Positions 22,439 through 29,850 of a stretch of DNA of 33,123 nucleotides are shown here, piece by piece. The notes below the pieces were generated by a model. That model was not told the DNA's origin. It saw only the letters and a list, made by a program, of their open reading frames with translations, and ran no database searches. The position numbers were made by a program, and so were the translations under genes. Numbering within the stretch: position 1 is the first letter of the stretch; each line of letters opens with the position of its first letter. Source of the DNA: Candidatus Gastranaerophilales bacterium (GTDB taxonomy: Bacteria; Cyanobacteriota; Vampirovibrionia; Gastranaerophilales; Gastranaerophilaceae); NCBI GenBank assembly GCA_900769645.1, contig CAAGHI010000019.1, positions 1 to 33,123 of the forward strand. The letters are read 5' to 3'.

Positions 22439-25270
22439 ATGGCAAACGAAACAGATTCAAAAAAAGAGTACAAAGATACTTTAAATTTGCCTCAAACAAC
22501 TCTTGCTATGAGAGCAAATGCAACGGTTAGAGAATTAGAAATTCAAAAATTTTGGGCTGAACATGATATTTATAACAAAATTATCAATAATCGTGACAAA
22601 GCAAATAAGTTTATTTTGCACGACGGACCTCCATATTTGAGTTCTGAAAAAATTCACGTTGGTACAGCTTTGAACAAAATTCTTAAAGATATTTTGTTAA
22701 AGTATAAAGCTCAGGCAGGGTTCTATACTCCTTATGTTCCGGGGTATGACGGACACGGTTTGCCGATTGAAAATAAAGTTGTAAAAAATATTAAAGGTGG
22801 CAGAAGTGCCGTAACTCCTTATGAATTGCGTCAAAAATGCCGTGAATATGCGCTAAACAGCTTGAAAGGTCAAGAAAATGAGTTCAAACGCCTTGGTGTT
22901 CTTGGCGATTGGGAAAATCCTTATTTGACTATCAAACCTGAATTTGAAGCAGAACAAGTTCGTGTTTTCGGCGATATGTATAAAAAAGGTTATATAGAAA
23001 AAGGGTTGAAACCTGTTTACTGGTGCGCATCTTGCGAAACAGCTCTTGCAGAAGCTGAGGTTGAGTATGCTGATGTTACATCAACTTCTATTTACGTAAG
23101 ATTTAAGTTTGATGAAGAAAGTACTGAGAAAATTCAAAAGTTATTGAACAACTCACAACTCACAACTCACCATTCCCCAATTTACGCCATCATTTGGACA
23201 ACAACTCCTTGGACAATTCCTTCAAATATGGCAATCAGTATGCACCCTAAATTTGAATACACTTTCTTTGAATACGAAGGTGATATCTATGTGGTTGCAC
23301 AAGGCTTGTTGGCAAACTTTTTGGCTGATGTTGAATGGGACGAAAAAGATATTAAAGTTTTGGGATCTTGTGTTGGACAGGATTTGGAACTATTGACAAC
23401 TCAACACCCGCTTGTAGATAGAAAATCTCCGATTATTTTGGGAGAACACGTTACGCTTGATGCAGGTACTGGTTCAGTTCATACAGCCCCAGGTCATGGG
23501 CTTGAAGACTACGAAGTTGGTTGTAAATACGGTATTGAAGTATTTTCACCTTTGGATTGCCGTGGTGTTTGGACTGATGCTGTTCAGGATAAGGATTTAG
23601 AAGGACTTCCTTATTACAAAGGAAATTCTGTCGTAATTGAAAAATTGAAGGCTTGCGGAGCTTTGTTGAAGGCTCAAGATATCAACCACAGTTATCCGCA
23701 TTGTTGGAGATGTAAACACCCTGTAATTTACAGAGCTACACCTCAATGGTTTGTAAAAGTTGAAAAATTCAGAGATAAGGCATTGGAGGCTATTAAGGGT
23801 GTAAAATGGATTCCTGCCGGTGGCGAAGCTAGAATTTCTAACATGGTTGCTGGTAGAACAGACTGGTGTATTTCTCGTCAAAGAGCTTGGGGCGTACCTA
23901 TCCCTGTATTCTATTGTGAGGAATGCGGTGAGGTTGTCGTTACTGATGAGACAGTTGAAAATGTAGCTAAAATCTTTGAAAAAGAAAGTTCTGATGCGTG
24001 GGTAAAATATTCTGCTGACGAATTGTTGCCGGAAGGTTTCAAATGTCCTAAATGCGGAAAAACTCACTGTTTCAAAAAAGAAAACGACATTATGGACGTT
24101 TGGTTTGACTCAGGTGTAACTTGGCGTGCTGTTGTTGAAAAACGCTCTGATGTGTTGGGGCATACGCCTGTTGAAATGTATTTGGAAGGTTCTGACCAAC
24201 ACAGAGGTTGGTTCCAATCTTCACTTTTGACAAGTGTTGCAGTTCAAGGCAAAGCGCCATACAAATCAGTTTTGACTCACGGTTTTGTATTTGGCGAAGA
24301 TGGCAGAAAGATGTCAAAATCTCTGGGCAACTACATTAGACCTGATGAAATTATCAAAAATTATGGTGCTGACATTTTGAGATTGTGGGCTGCATCTGTT
24401 GATTACAGAAATGATACAAAAATCGGTAACAATATTGTTAAGCAGCTTGCAGAAATCTTTAAGAAAACAAGAAACACATCAAGATTTTTACTTGGAAACT
24501 TGTTTGATTTTGATCCGAAAGTTGATTACGTTCAGTATGATGATTTGAAAGCTATCGACAAATTTGCTTTGCATAAGCTAAACCAGCTTATCGTAAGTGT
24601 TACGGAAGCGTTTGATAATTATGAGTTCTACAAATATTTCCAACAGCTTCAAAACTTTGCGGCGGTTGATTTGAGCTCATTCTATCTTGATATTGTAAAA
24701 GACAGATTGTACACAGCAGGCAAAAAATCACTTTCACGTCGTGCTTGTCAAACTGTTTTGTATGAAACATTGCAAACATTGGTGAGAATGCTTGTTCCTG
24801 TAATGCCTCACCAAGCAGAAGATATTTGGGCAAGTGTTCCTGAATGTCAAAAAGGCGGATTGGAAAGTATTTTGCTTTCTGATTGGGTTAAGGCAAAATC
24901 AGAGTGGAACAATGAACAGTTAGAAAAAGATTTTACACAAATTTTGAAAGCTCGTGAAGTTGTAACTCGTGCAATTGAGCCGTTGAGAGCTGAAAAACAA
25001 GTTGGAAGCTCTTTGGAAGTTGCTGTGTTTGTAAAATCCGATAACGCAGAGATTTTGAAGGCTAATGAGGACGAGTTGTGTAATATATTTATTACATCTC
25101 AGGCGCATGTAACTGATGAAAAACCTGAAAATGTCTTGAATGAACATTCGGAAGACGGTTATACAGTTTGGGTTACAAAGGCAGAGGGCGAAAAATGTGC
25201 TCGTTGCTGGAAGTACAGAAAACTAAATGCCGACGGAATTTGTGACGAATGCGCTGAGGCAATTGGGTAG
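22439..25270 (+). CDS. ileS: Isoleucyl-tRNA synthetase with altered HIGH motif
   Basis: 943 residues, full-length class I synthetase. Landmarks: GPPYLSSEKIHVGTALNKILKD, where HVGT (73-76) stands in place of HIGH; the CP1 editing domain with WTTTPWTIPSN and the GTGSVHTAPGHG segment; DVWFDSG; KMSKS (624-628) intact; and a C-terminal zinc finger, CARCWKY with CDEC. It charges tRNA-Ile and edits valine. The usual YANG-x-xHxGH context is changed to YLSSEKIHVGT. A short run of three AACTCAC heptamers (23150-23170) lies in frame just before the editing domain. The gene starts seven bases after the symporter. Confidence 0.96.
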   Translation: MANETDSKKEYKDTLNLPQTTLAMRANATVRELEIQKFWAEHDIYNKIINNRDKANKFILHDGPPYLSSEKIHVGTALNKILKDILLKYKAQAGFYTPYVPGYDGHGLPIENKVVKNIKGGRSAVTPYELRQKCREYALNSLKGQENEFKRLGVLGDWENPYLTIKPEFEAEQVRVFGDMYKKGYIEKGLKPVYWCASCETALAEAEVEYADVTSTSIYVRFKFDEESTEKIQKLLNNSQLTTHHSPIYAIIWTTTPWTIPSNMAISMHPKFEYTFFEYEGDIYVVAQGLLANFLADVEWDEKDIKVLGSCVGQDLELLTTQHPLVDRKSPIILGEHVTLDAGTGSVHTAPGHGLEDYEVGCKYGIEVFSPLDCRGVWTDAVQDKDLEGLPYYKGNSVVIEKLKACGALLKAQDINHSYPHCWRCKHPVIYRATPQWFVKVEKFRDKALEAIKGVKWIPAGGEARISNMVAGRTDWCISRQRAWGVPIPVFYCEECGEVVVTDETVENVAKIFEKESSDAWVKYSADELLPEGFKCPKCGKTHCFKKENDIMDVWFDSGVTWRAVVEKRSDVLGHTPVEMYLEGSDQHRGWFQSSLLTSVAVQGKAPYKSVLTHGFVFGEDGRKMSKSLGNYIRPDEIIKNYGADILRLWAASVDYRNDTKIGNNIVKQLAEIFKKTRNTSRFLLGNLFDFDPKVDYVQYDDLKAIDKFALHKLNQLIVSVTEAFDNYEFYKYFQQLQNFAAVDLSSFYLDIVKDRLYTAGKKSLSRRACQTVLYETLQTLVRMLVPVMPHQAEDIWASVPECQKGGLESILLSDWVKAKSEWNNEQLEKDFTQILKAREVVTRAIEPLRAEKQVGSSLEVAVFVKSDNAEILKANEDELCNIFITSQAHVTDEKPENVLNEHSEDGYTVWVTKAEGEKCARCWKYRKLNADGICDECAEAIG

Positions 25271-25515
25271 AGTAAATTAAATATTTTTGAATAGTAGCAA
25301 TATTTGTCATTCTGAAAGCTTAGAATATTAGCATGAACGATTAGTGAATGCATAATATTCTTGCTATTCAGAATCTATCATCAATTTATAATAGACTCTG
25401 AATCAAGTTCAGAGTGACAGTTTCATTTAAGATGTAAACCAAAATATTAACAGTTTTGGTATTCTGAAAAGGAAGAAAGTAGATTGGACTTTTTAACCCA
25501 ACAATTGGATTAATG

Positions 25516-25577
25516 TAGTTGCTATTTTAGTAAGTAATTAATCTGTAACTGTCACTCCGGACTGCGATCCGGAGTCT
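25516..25577 (+). repeat. CCGGA palindromic repeat, copy 2
   Basis: Core ACTCCGGA (25554-25561), six-base loop, TCCGGAGT (25568-25575), preceded by AGTTGCTATTTTAG and CTGTAACTGTC. Same orientation as copy 3 at 33027-33090. Confidence 0.85.
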
Positions 25578-25668
25578 ATTATTTTATTTATTAAAGATTC
25601 TGAATAAGATGAAAATCTACGCTGAACGCTTGATTTTCTATCTTTTCAGAATGACGTGAATAGCAGTA

Positions 25669-25692
25669 GTAGGTCGGGGTACCTACCCCGAC
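25669..25692. repeat. GGTACC hairpin repeat, copy B
   Basis: GTCGGGGTACCTACCCCGAC is nearly a perfect palindrome around a GGTACC centre; it matches copy A at 10377-10400 at nearly every position. Confidence 0.7.
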
Positions 25693-25803
25693 GTTATTGA
25701 TTCTTTATTGTAAACAATTCTTTACAAAACTTCTTTCAGATTTAAAGTTTTAGTGCAATTGTGCCGTAAATACACATGTACAGTTTTGAAAGGAAAATCT
25801 ATT

Positions 25804-27255
25804 ATGGGAATGGCAGCATCACAAGCTAGACTATTAAGCATAACAGCAAGATTGACCAATAATGAAAATAGTGGTCAAAGTATTTCTTATTCAAAACAAC
25901 GTTTGTCTGATCAAACGCAACAGATTACTGCAGAGTATAATGAGGCGTTGGAAACTACAAAATTAACTGTTTTGACAGGTTTTAACGGTGCTGATGCAAA
26001 TTATACAGATATTTCATATAACCTTATGACAGGTCCTGAAATGGCTGCAAATACTAAGCAGTATGTTGTTACAGATACAAAAGGCAGAGTTTTGGTCACA
26101 AAACCGTTGGCAGAAGCTTATCAAAAAGCAAATGGCAACTACAACCAGTTTTTGGCTAATATGGGGTATTCTCAAGTTGATATTACAGCTCAAAAAACAT
26201 ATAAAGATGTAAACGACAGGACAACTGAACAGAAACAGACAGAACAACAAATCCATGAAGCTTGGGATAAATATTTTGCTACAATCGGTATAAATCTAGG
26301 TGATGACGAACACGATTTCGGTTTCAGCTTTACAGAAACAGTTGACGAAAACGGAGGCTATGCAATCGGACAAGGTTATGTCGGTTATGCAAGAACTGAA
26401 AAAAATGATGATGGATCTATAAAGTATGAACAAGCTGTTGATAGTAATAAGAATAAGATTTATCAACAAAAAACCGATGAAAAAGGCAACCTTGTTTATG
26501 AAAAAGATGCAGATGGAAATGATGATAAATCAAAACCTGTCTATGATACAACTAAACCGGTTTATACATCAAAACCAGTTTATGCAAAAGATAAAGATGG
26601 TAAAATAATCTATGATCCGATAAACTATGAAGGTACAACAGATGAGCAACGTGAATTGTTTGATTATGCAATGGCGATTACAGAAGCATATTTGAGAAAC
26701 AACAACGGTGGTCAAGATACTGATTACAATCTTCAATTTAATCAAGATTTAGCGACTGCAAATGATGCAGATAACAAGTCAATGTTGACTTATTACAAAA
26801 ATATTTTCACAAAAATGCAATCAAGCGGATATTTTACATACACAGACACACCTGCTGATGCCGTAAAAGATCCTGAACACTTTAAATATTCTTCAAAAGG
26901 TACGGGGACAGCCGGTAATGTCCAAAAATCACCTTTGAAAGACAACACTGTTTTTGAAGCAGCATTGAGAGACGGTTCACTTAGACTTGAATACTATTCA
27001 ACAACTTCAAAATCGTTCAAAACAACAACTATTTCAGAAGACAATTGTATTCAAGAAGTAGCAGACGAAAGAGCGATTGCAAAAGCAGAATCTAAGTACA
27101 ATCAAGATATGCAAGATTTGGAAAACAAAGATAAAAAACTTGATCTTGAATTGAAAAAACTTGATACAGAGCACTCTGCACTTCAAACTGAATATGAGTC
27201 AGTGAAAAATGTTGTAGACAAAAACGTTGAAAATTCATTCAAAACATTCGGCTAG
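25804..27255 (+). CDS. Large coiled-coil protein with MGMAASQARLL N-terminus
   Basis: 483 residues from the ATG at 25804, chosen because AAGGAAA lies upstream and the 17 codons before it (from a GTG) look like leader. The N-terminus MGMAASQARLLSITARLTNNE continues as a helix (SKQRLSDQTQQITAEYNEALETTK) and the C-terminus is a helix with LDLELKKLDTEHSALQTEYESVK. Helical ends around a variable middle recall flagellin and hook-associated proteins, but no sequence match to flagellin is seen. The middle has KPVY repeats (about 255-285) and YEK segments. No signal peptide, so if exported it uses a non-Sec route. I recall similar N-termini in related gut bacteria; function unknown. Confidence 0.7.
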   Translation: MGMAASQARLLSITARLTNNENSGQSISYSKQRLSDQTQQITAEYNEALETTKLTVLTGFNGADANYTDISYNLMTGPEMAANTKQYVVTDTKGRVLVTKPLAEAYQKANGNYNQFLANMGYSQVDITAQKTYKDVNDRTTEQKQTEQQIHEAWDKYFATIGINLGDDEHDFGFSFTETVDENGGYAIGQGYVGYARTEKNDDGSIKYEQAVDSNKNKIYQQKTDEKGNLVYEKDADGNDDKSKPVYDTTKPVYTSKPVYAKDKDGKIIYDPINYEGTTDEQRELFDYAMAITEAYLRNNNGGQDTDYNLQFNQDLATANDADNKSMLTYYKNIFTKMQSSGYFTYTDTPADAVKDPEHFKYSSKGTGTAGNVQKSPLKDNTVFEAALRDGSLRLEYYSTTSKSFKTTTISEDNCIQEVADERAIAKAESKYNQDMQDLENKDKKLDLELKKLDTEHSALQTEYESVKNVVDKNVENSFKTFG

Positions 27256-27348
27256 GCGTGATTTAGATGCAAAGAAGCCAAGAGGTATAGAGGCAAAGTC
27301 TGTTACAGAATTAATTTTAGAAAATAGAAGCAATGAACATGAAACATT

Positions 27349-27372
27349 GTAGGTTGGGCTTACCAGCCAAAC
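27349..27372. repeat. GTAGG hairpin repeat, copy C
   Basis: GTAGGTTGGGCTTACCAGCC resembles copies A and B, with TTGG and CCAA arms. It lies between the coiled-coil gene and the convergent XRE gene. Confidence 0.5.
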
Positions 27373-27384
27373 AATGAACATTCA

Positions 27385-27714
27385 CTACTTCTCTCTATTC
27401 TTTCTCACTGCCAAAATCAAATCCTTGATAAGGTGAAGCTCAGGTACACTTGATGTTTGTACTAGTTCATATATTGCAGTTCTGAGTTTGTCTGTGTTTC
27501 GTGGGGTAAGATTAAAGAAATCATTGATATCTATATCAAGAATTTGGGAAATTTTAACAAATGTTTCAAGTGATGGAAGTGAATTTCCATTCTCAATTGT
27601 GCACATGTGGCGTGGAGAAATATCAATTTTCTCCGAAAGTTTTTCCTGTGAAAATCCTCGTTCTACACGGATTTGTCGAATTTTTTGTCCAATGATTTCT
27701 TTGTCTAAATTCAT
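27385..27714 (-). CDS. XRE-family transcriptional regulator
   Basis: 109 residues. An N-terminal Cro/C1-type helix-turn-helix (IGQKIRQIRVERGFSQEKLSEKIDISPRHMCTIENGNSLPSLETFVKIS, split over helices at about 8-60) is followed by a short helical tail (LRTAIYELVQTSSVPELHLIKDLILAVRK) that may dimerise. It is transcribed away from the prepilin at 27838, and the 123 bases between them contain a 15-bp inverted repeat, so it is a good candidate to control that prepilin and perhaps itself. AGAGG lies about eight bases before the ATG. Signal or ligand unknown. Confidence 0.88.
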   Translation of the reverse strand: MNLDKEIIGQKIRQIRVERGFSQEKLSEKIDISPRHMCTIENGNSLPSLETFVKISQILDIDINDFFNLTPRNTDKLRTAIYELVQTSSVPELHLIKDLILAVRKNREK

Positions 27715-27759
27715 ATAAACCTCTATTAAAATATATAGACAAGTTTAAGATGATATAAT

Positions 27760-27807
27760 GATATTTGTATCAATAATCTTGACAAATTGATATAAATATC
27801 GTATAAT
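27760..27807 (+). promoter_or_regulatory. Prepilin promoter with inverted-repeat operator
   Basis: TTGACA (27779-27784), 17 bases, TATAAT (27802-27807), a full-consensus promoter. GATATTTGTATCAAT (27760-27774) and ATTGATATAAATATC (27786-27800) are inverted repeats matching at 14 of 15 positions, 11 bases apart, so the -35 box falls between or inside the arms. Binding here by the divergent XRE protein would block RNA polymerase. Confidence 0.75.
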
Positions 27808-27837
27808 AATCATGTATCCAATCAAGAAAGGTGGAAA

Positions 27838-28482
27838 ATGATTATGAGAAGAGTATCAAACATTAGAGCAGGCTTCACTTTGGCAGAAGTCTTGATTACC
27901 TTAGGTATCATCGGTGTTGTTGCGGCAATGACAATGCCTACATTGATGAATTCAACACAAGGTGCGCAGTACAAAGCAGCTTACAAAAAAGCCCTATCAG
28001 CAATTTCACAAGGTGTAACATTGAACGTGGCACTAGACGGAAACGATTTTTATGATGCAACAGCTGGGAGTGCTGGAAATGTTGATTCTGAAACAACAAT
28101 TGCGGGATTTTTGAACAAGAGAATGAATGTTGTTCGTCACCCTGCTGAAGGTGATAAAGGATATACTATTAAAAATGGTTCAGCAGATCTTAGTGCAGAT
28201 ACAAATAATACTGCATTATTCTTTAATGATGGGTCTGTTTTTGTATTTCCGGCTACAGAATCTGGTTGTACAAAAGATAGAGCAGGAGTGAATGATCACA
28301 TTTGTAAAGGTTATATTGATGTAAATGGAGCAAAAGGTCCTAACAAAGTGGTTACTTGTTCTTCTGGTTCAGGTGATTCTTGTGAAGCTAAAAACCCAAC
28401 AGATGTTTACCCTGTAAAATTCTATGATCAAACAATTTTACCAAACTCACCAGCTGCAAGAGCTGTATTGTATGGCAAGTAA
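27838..28482 (+). CDS. Type IV prepilin-like protein, XRE-linked
   Basis: 214 residues (211 if the second ATG at 27844 is used; GGTGG lies nearer the optimum for the second). Leader MRRVSNIRAG, then FTLAEVLITLGIIGVVAA with Glu at +5: a standard prepilin peptidase site after Gly12. The body differs from the two prepilins at 2827 and 3762: QGAQYKAAYKKALSAISQG after the helix, a CTKDRAG to HICKGYIDVNGAKGPNKV segment and TCSSGSGDSC, giving four cysteines, and the end NSPAARAVLYGK. It is under a full-consensus promoter with a likely operator, and ends at a terminator. Probably a major or minor pilin expressed under regulation. Confidence 0.88.
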   Translation: MIMRRVSNIRAGFTLAEVLITLGIIGVVAAMTMPTLMNSTQGAQYKAAYKKALSAISQGVTLNVALDGNDFYDATAGSAGNVDSETTIAGFLNKRMNVVRHPAEGDKGYTIKNGSADLSADTNNTALFFNDGSVFVFPATESGCTKDRAGVNDHICKGYIDVNGAKGPNKVVTCSSGSGDSCEAKNPTDVYPVKFYDQTILPNSPAARAVLYGK

Positions 28483-28560
28483 TGCGTCCGTCTAAGCGGG
28501 AATTACGAAGATTCTTCGCTAATCGCTCAGAATGACGAAATATAGATCGAATCTTTTTGT

Positions 28561-28595
28561 AGACCGGAAAATCTTTTCACGCCGGTCTTTTTTTT
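28561..28595 (+). terminator. Terminator of the XRE-linked prepilin
   Basis: AGACCGG (28561-28567), a 14-base loop, CCGGTCT (28582-28588) and a run of T. A GCTCAGAATGACG repeat edge lies just upstream (about 28526). Confidence 0.85.
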
Positions 28596-28616
28596 ACTTG
28601 AATTTCTAAAAAGTTT

Positions 28617-28672
28617 GAACCCCTCACCCGTCACTTCGTGACACCCTCTCCCCGTAGGGGCGAGGGGTGAAG
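28617..28672 (+). repeat. Left 56-bp inverted repeat of the DUF559 cassette
   Basis: Begins GAACCCCTCACCCGTCACTT and ends GGGGCGAGGGGTGAAG. Ends three bases before the stop of the nuclease gene. Confidence 0.95.
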
Positions 28673-28675
28673 AAC

Positions 28676-29026
28676 TTATATATTCAATCTTAAATATTCT
28701 AATACATTTTCAATATTATTCAATTCATTGTTATAAATTCTTAAAATTTTATAACCTAAACTTTTTAAATACTCATCTCTTATTTTGTCATGAATTTCTT
28801 GTTTCTCTTCTAGATGCCCAGAACCATCTAGTTCAATAATTAGACGTTTTTCTTTACACAAAAAATCTACTATATAATTTCCAATTGGAACTTGTCGACA
28901 AAATTTGAGATTTTGAAACCTACGACCTCTTAAATAAAACCATAATTCTTGTTCGAACTCGGTCATGTTTTGCCTTAAACCTCTTGCTCGTATTAATGAT
29001 TGTTCATTATAATTATGTTTTTTCAT
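28676..29026 (-). CDS. DUF559-domain (Vsr-like) endonuclease
   Basis: 116 residues spanning one whole DUF559 domain, related to Vsr-type and other PD-(D/E)XK-fold nucleases. Landmarks: ARGLRQNMTEFEQELWFYLR (14-33), FCRQVPIGNYIVDFLC with Asp54, LIIELDGSGH with Glu65 and Asp67, and LGYKILRIYNNEL. Asp54, Glu65 and the residues beside it are the likely metal site. The family's role is not established. No Shine-Dalgarno; TATAAT (29038-29033) ends six bases before the ATG, so it carries its own promoter inside the cassette. Free-standing DUF559 genes next to REP-like repeats are something I believe occurs in other bacteria, but I cannot cite it. Confidence 0.9.
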   Translation of the reverse strand: MKKHNYNEQSLIRARGLRQNMTEFEQELWFYLRGRRFQNLKFCRQVPIGNYIVDFLCKEKRLIIELDGSGHLEEKQEIHDKIRDEYLKSLGYKILRIYNNELNNIENVLEYLRLNI

Positions 29027-29049
29027 GTTGTTATTATAGCATAAATATA

Positions 29050-29105
29050 CTTCACCCCTCGCCCCAACGGGGAGAGGGTGTCACGAAGTGACGGGTGAGG
29101 GGTTC
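29050..29105 (-). repeat. Right 56-bp inverted repeat of the DUF559 cassette
   Basis: Reverse complement of the left repeat with one change (GTAGGGG there, GTTGGGG here). It lies about 23 bases upstream of the nuclease ATG, so its inner edge is near the expected -35. Confidence 0.95.
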
Positions 29106-29115
29106 TAGCTTTTTA

Positions 29116-29706
29116 TTATTTATAATTTTTCAAAAATTCCAGCACATTTCTTAGAGCTTTGCCTCTGTGTGAAATTTTGTTCTTTTCTTCTTCTGAAAGC
29201 TCGGCAATTGTAATTTTTTGCCCTTGTTCTTGATGTGATAGGTTTGGTATAAAAACTGGATCGTATCCAAAACCATTTGTGCCGGATTGTTTTCTTGCAA
29301 TTTCTCCATGGCATTCGCCACGAGTTTGAAAAACTATTTCGCCATCTGGGTTTGCGATTGTCATTGCACAAACAAATTTGGCTTTACGATTTTCTTTGTC
29401 GCTCATTGCATTTAGCAATTTGTCAATTCTTGCTTGGGGGGTGTCGGCGTATCTTGCGGAATATATCCCGGGAGCTCCGTCAAGCGCTTCTACGCACAGC
29501 CCAGAATCATCTGCAAGCGCAAGCATTTCACTTAACCTTGCAGCTTCTTTGGCTTTGATATATGAGTTTTCTTCAAAAGTTGTTCCATCTTCTATCGGGT
29601 CAAAACCTTTCTGAGGCAAGACAAATTCAATGCCAGAACCTTTGGCAATGTCGTTTACTTCTTGGAGTTTATGCGGATTTGATGTTGCAAATACGATGTT
29701 AGTCAT
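29116..29706 (-). CDS. rdgB: XTP/dITP pyrophosphatase (RdgB/HAM1)
   Basis: 196 residues from the ATG at 29706. It hydrolyses ITP, dITP and XTP to monophosphates, keeping deaminated purines out of nucleic acid. Family motifs in order: FATSNPHKLQEV (6-17), ALADDSGLCVEALDGAPGIYSARYA with the catalytic Asp pair, GFGYDPVF and SHRGKALR. An upstream in-frame ATG at 29826 would add 40 residues, but these are a translation of the MITE-like repeat, and AAGGAG lies six bases before 29706. It is downstream of uppS on the same strand, separated by that repeat. Confidence 0.95.
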   Translation of the reverse strand: MTNIVFATSNPHKLQEVNDIAKGSGIEFVLPQKGFDPIEDGTTFEENSYIKAKEAARLSEMLALADDSGLCVEALDGAPGIYSARYADTPQARIDKLLNAMSDKENRKAKFVCAMTIANPDGEIVFQTRGECHGEIARKQSGTNGFGYDPVFIPNLSHQEQGQKITIAELSEEEKNKISHRGKALRNVLEFLKNYK

Positions 29707-29723
29707 TGTAGCTCCTTGTTGAT

Positions 29724-29835
29724 AAGTGAAAAGTGAGACGTGAAAAGTGAGAAGTTCTTTTCGTTCGCTCCGCTCATTAATTAATTTGGGTGCGATAGCA
29801 CCTGTAACGGTCTTTTCACGTTTCACTTTTCACTT
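29724..29835. repeat. MITE-like element, left copy (between uppS and rdgB)
   Basis: Perfect 13-bp ends, AAGTGAAAAGTGA (29724-29736) and TCACTTTTCACTT (29823-29835). Inside: ATTAATTAATTTGGGTGCGA and a GGTGC-GATA-GCACC hairpin. Its internal sequence matches the reverse complement of the right copy at 30606-30713 at all but about four of 59 positions. Confidence 0.85.
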
Positions 29836-29850
29836 TTTACTGCCTCTAAA

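Larger units (their letters stand above)
25271..25803. other. 533-base gene-free stretch with several dispersed repeats
   Basis: No gene. It holds a GTCATTCTGAAAGC edge (about 25307), a further hairpin CTGAATCAAGTTCAGAG around 25399-25415, a copy of the CCGGA palindrome (25516-25577), a CAGAATGACG edge (about 25647) and a GGTACC hairpin (25669-25692). The last 60 bases should contain the leader of the next gene; I see no consensus promoter there. Confidence 0.6.
28617..29105. mobile_element. DUF559 nuclease cassette bounded by 56-bp inverted repeats
   Basis: Left repeat 28617-28672 and right repeat 29050-29105 are reverse complements at 55 of 56 positions. Each can fold as a stem (CCCCTC with GAGGGG) enclosing two hairpins (GTCAC-TTC-GTGAC and CCCC-GTA-GGGG). 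The only gene inside fills almost the entire space between them. Beyond the repeats a shared AAAAAG/CTTTTT on the outside may extend the similarity by a few bases; no target-site duplication is obvious. That it moves is inference. Confidence 0.65.

Noticed and set aside
23597..24067. A 156-residue open frame on the minus strand inside ileS
   Set aside because: Antisense to strongly conserved ileS sequence; its protein has no family features.
25753..25803. A GTG start for the large coiled-coil protein
   Set aside because: The 17 extra codons look like leader; AAGGAAA sits correctly before the ATG at 25804.
28676..29026. Part of a restriction-modification system
   Set aside because: No methyltransferase or specificity gene is adjacent; the gene is alone between inverted repeats.
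29707..29826. A 40-residue N-terminal extension of RdgB
   Set aside because: It is a translation of the MITE-like repeat; a good ribosome site and the family's normal start are at 29706.
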